From Rutidosis leptorrhynchoides (Eukaryota; Streptophyta; Magnoliopsida; Asterales; Asteraceae): a stretch of DNA of 64,000 nucleotides. The stretch is taken from positions 315,070,501 through 315,134,500 of the forward strand of contig NC_092335.1 in assembly GCF_046630445.1 (NCBI RefSeq), given 5' to 3'. Every line of letters begins with the position of its first letter. Position 1 is the first letter of the stretch. This document shows positions 60,636-64,000 of this stretch, in pieces. The translations under genes were made by a program, and so were the position numbers. The notes beneath the pieces were generated by a model. That model did no database searches, was not told where the DNA came from, and saw nothing but the letters and a program-made list of their open reading frames with translations.

Positions 60636-61901
60636 CATATCATTTTTAGGAATATAAGTATTATTATCAACATTATTGTTTTCACTATAAAAATGAAATA
60701 ACTTATTATTATTATTAAAGATTATCATTATCATTTATATTATTAGTATATTCATTATTAATAAAATTATTATTATTATTATTATTAGTAAATCATTTTT
60801 AACAAAACTATCTTTTTAACGAATAACTATATATATAACATGTAATTTAAAATGTAACATAAATATACGTTTTTAAAAGGAATTTATTATAAATTCCATA
60901 TAACCACAAATATATAAATAATATATATTAATAAATGAAATTATGTGATCTCCATTATATGTTTTAATAGATGTACAAATGATATAGGTTCGTGAATCCA
61001 AGGCCAACCCTGCATTATTCAATGTCGTCATATGTATTTTTACTACAAAATACAGTATTGTGAGTTTCATTTGCTTCCTTTTAAATGCTTTTGCAATATA
61101 TATTTTTGGGACTGAGAATACATGCGCTGTTTTTATAACTGTTTTACGAAATAGACACAAGTAATTGAAATTACGTTCTATGGTTGAATGATCGAACTGA
61201 ATATCCCCTTTTTATTAAGTCTGGTAATCTAAGAATTAGGGAACAGACACCCTAATTGACGCGAACTCTAAAGATAGATCTATCGGGCCCAACAAGCTCC
61301 ATCCAAAGTACCGGATGCTTTAGTACTTCGAAATTTATATCATGTCCGAAGGAGGATCCCGGAATGATGGGGATATTCTAATATGCATATTGTTAATGTC
61401 GGTTACCAGGTGTTCAATCCATATGAATGATATTTTTGTCTCTATGCATGGGACGTATGTTTATGAGAAATGAAAATATGAAATCTTGTGGTCTATTAAA
61501 AATATGAAATGATTATTTATGCTAAACTAATGAACTCACCAACCTTTTGGTTGACACTTTAAAGCATGTTTATTCTCAGGTACGAAAGAAATCTTCCGCT
61601 GTGCATTTGCTCATATTAGAGATATTACTTGGAGTCATTCATGACATATTTCAAAAGATGTTGCATTCGAGTCGTTGAATTCATCAAGATTATTATTAAG
61701 TCAATTATATTTGGATATATTATGAAATGCTTTACATGCCTGTCAACTGTCGATGTAACGAAAGTTTGTCTTTTAAAAACGAATGCAATGTTTGTAAAAT
61801 TTATCATATAGAGATCAATTACCTCGCGATGTAATCAACTGTTGTGAATCGTTTGTAATCGATATGGACTTTGTCCAGATGGATTAGGACGGGTCCTTTC
61901 A
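58344..61901 (+). repeat. 3' LTR of the nested LARD
   Basis: 3558 bp, nearly identical to 50272-53856. The visible differences are scattered substitutions and short indels, the largest near 60430, plus a changed microsatellite at 60560-60637. Confidence 0.93.
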
Positions 61902-61906
61902 ATTAG

Positions 61907-63686
61907 GATCCGCTTTAAATGCGATCATTTGTTTTGATTGCTCTGTCGGATATTTTTCTATAAATCCACCCCCTTCGTTTCCTTACAACTCACACCTTCT
62001 ATTCTTTCTCCTTAATTCATACTTTAAATCATTCGCCAATATGCTCCATCCAGTTCTGCTTCTTGATATACTCCTAACCTTCATATTTGTCATTCTTCTT
62101 TTTCATCTACCGCCGGAAGAATCTATTTACTTATACTATACACTTGGTTTTATAGTGTTTTTAGTTCTCCCGTGTCTTTATATTGCCATATGCATCGATA
62201 TTTATGGTTTGTAATTTCTGGGTTGTTGTTGGGCTTTATATCTTCCCTTATATTTCAAAGCTCCTGCTTCTGCCTTCTATAATCATTTTCGTCCACAGTT
62301 TATGCTCCATTCTATTTGCTGTGATTTATACTCCCATTTCTATTTCGGAGCTTCATTCTTTCGTTTTCTCTTCTTGCGATTAAGTACCGTTTGTAATGGT
62401 CCATAATTTGCAGATATGAATTTCGGAATGAACATAGTTAATGTTCTAAGAAGAAAATTGTAATGGCACGATCTTGATTTGTCAAATTACCAGAATACCT
62501 CGGAAAAGGCTGAATCATCAAGAAAAATATTTTCTTGATATGTTTAGAGTTTAAGTATAATACAAGAGTCGTGTAACATGGCACATGATGACGTTATGAT
62601 CTGTGGATCATCACGTTCCATTAGAAACTCAGCATGACTTACTGTAATATAATCATGTTGATCAAGTGTCATTATATTATACTAAATCATGCTTCAGTTC
62701 TCAACACTACTTTAAAAATATTCATATTTTAAACTCGAAGGTTTCAGAATTTAGAAACTAAAATAGTTTCTTTTATGATATAACACAGATAACGCGAAGA
62801 GGTAATGAATTTGGATAACAATAGTTATGAAGATATTTTCAGAAATATTGAAGATATTTATATTGAAAGATATGATGATATCTTAGAATTTCTAACATCG
62901 ATGGATGATGATGAAGATTTATCTGTAAAGATTTAGAGTCAGGAGTAAGGTATTCGCTAAAGACTTCACTAGATACTGAATCATTTGGATTCTTTGAAGG
63001 CAGGTTTAGTCTTTGTGATTTGTCCACAGGCTCCTTCATGGTTTGCTCAATCCGTTTTCCAGTTCCAAACCTTCTCTTTTTTTGAGCTTTGCCAATACAC
63101 TATTCTTTATCATCAAACTTTTGACCGTTACAGTTTTCTATAGTTTCTGCTGCTTCATTCAGCTTTTTCCAAAAATTCGGAGAACTAAATCGTAGATTGG
63201 GGTGTTTTTCAGAAACTTCGCATTCGAAGTATATAAGTCTAGGGTAGACGTTATATGTACACATATAACTATTGGCGTAGACATGCTACAAGATTTCAAA
63301 ATACTAATGGCTGATTCTCAGTAATTGACATGACAATTCTTATCACAAGATGCGGATGAGTAAATGATGGGGTTTCGATAAATATAATATTTTTTGGAAA
63401 GTAAAAGATCAGTGAAGTTGTTGGTAAGTTTATTGCTAATGTGGTGAGATATAAAAGGTTCTCCGGTAACGATGACGAAAGGGCAACGTCTATATCGAGG
63501 TTATAATAAGACTGTTTCAACTAAAAAGTCGAAGTTGACTTGTTGGAGCTGTGACAAAACTGACTAATTTGAAAAGGAATCGCAAAGTTATTTTTGCTAA
63601 TAAATGCCAAAGGGTCTGACACGGATACGTGTTAAACTATGACTTTGGTTCCGAGAGCTTTTCAGGTGCAAGACTGTGGTTAATAT
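61907..63686 (-). mobile_element. Internal region of the minus-strand LARD host, right part
   Basis: In reverse it matches about 58050-55955 of the nested element. For example, the block with 'ttaacacgtatccgtgtcag' near 63616 matches 'ttaacacgtagccgcgtcag' near 56002. Non-coding. It is more diverged than an LTR pair would be, so host and insert are separate family members. Interrupted at 63687 by a third LTR. Confidence 0.8.
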
Positions 63687-64000
63687 TGAAAGGACCCATC
63701 CTAATCCATCCGGACGAAGTCCATATCAATTATAAACGATCCACAACAGTTGATTACATCGCGAGGTACTTGACCTCTATATGATACATTTTACAAACAT
63801 TGCATTCGATTTTAAAAGACAATCTTTCTTTACAACGAAAGTTGACGACATGCATACCATTTCATAATATATCCTACTATAATTGACTTAATAATAATCT
63901 TGATGAACTCGACGACTCGAATGCAACATCTTTTGAAATATGCCATGAATGTCTCCAAGTAATGTCCTTAAAATGAGCAAATGCACAGCGGATGATTTAT
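63687..64000 (-). mobile_element. Third LARD-family LTR, minus strand, cut by the window end
   Basis: Begins TGAAAGGACCCATCCTAATC, the reverse of the LTR 3' end. No reversed primer site precedes it. Instead the host internal region runs straight up to it, so it is a separate insertion in the host, not the host's own LTR. Candidate target site AATAT (63682-63686). Confidence 0.8.

Larger units (their letters stand above)
50272..61901 (+). mobile_element. Full-length LARD-like LTR element, nested, plus strand
   Basis: 11.63 kb with LTRs of 3585 and 3558 bp, tRNA-Met primer site, 4.5-kb internal region without a recognised gag or pol, and a GGGTAGGTAC-type tract before the 3' LTR. A perfect 5-bp target duplication, ATTAG, lies at 50267-50271 and 61902-61906. 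The LTRs differ by roughly 1% by eye, so insertion is likely some hundred thousand years old. LTR start and tract resemble Tekay-type gypsy elements (inference). It looks structurally whole but non-autonomous. Confidence 0.92.

Noticed and set aside
63687-64000. The 5' LTR of the minus-strand host element
   Set aside because: No reversed primer-binding site precedes it, and the sequence before it aligns to the middle of the internal region, so it is a separate insertion.

Overview
This is a plant nuclear window: AT-rich, with intron-rich genes, GT-AG (and one GC-AG) introns, and more than half of the length in transposable elements. The two host genes have clear eudicot orthologues. The LTR family in the right third starts with TGTGACGACCC/TGTAGTGACCC-type ends that I associate with composite (Asteraceae) genomes, so an Asteraceae source is my inference, not something the window proves.

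Layout. (1) 1-9420 and 14544-23993 are two near-identical copies (by eye about 0.1% substitutions plus short homopolymer indels) of a segment carrying a complete eight-coding-exon RING-H2 E3 ubiquitin ligase gene of the RHF2A type; both copies look intact and encode the same 363-residue protein. Each copy carries the same passengers in its introns: a Helitron in intron 5, a hAT element with a Stowaway MITE nested in it in intron 7, and a small MITE in intron 4. (2) 9421-14543, between the copies, holds broken reverse-oriented LTR pieces, long AT microsatellites, a tRNA-like antisense segment, and a five-copy 77-bp tandem array in which every unit carries a hairpin. (3) 23994-28267 holds a foldback repeat into which a 1.8-kb hAT element inserted; that hAT in turn holds two Helitrons. 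(4) 28268-32948, minus strand, is a complete 11-exon gene for OEP61/TPR7, a tail-anchored TPR receptor for Hsp70-bound preproteins.

(5) 33670-43747 is a broken Ty1/copia element, probably SIRE lineage, with 1.66-kb LTRs, a gag-pol relic and an extra open stretch after pol. (6) 43748-45594 holds a 288-bp hAT MITE and an Athila-like gag scrap. (7) 45595-64000 is a stack of large non-coding LTR elements (LARD-like) of one family: a minus-strand host with a 4.4-kb LTR, a plus-strand 11.6-kb copy inserted in it with a perfect 5-bp target duplication (ATTAG), and the start of a third, minus-strand copy at 63687.

No operon-like logic applies. The genes are independent: ubiquitin ligation in the cell cycle and gametophyte (RHF2A) and chaperone docking at the ER or plastid outer membrane (OEP61). 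The most notable biology is the very recent tandem duplication of RHF2A, which needs to be separated from an assembly artefact, the same-family nesting of LARDs, and the hairpin array between the two gene copies.
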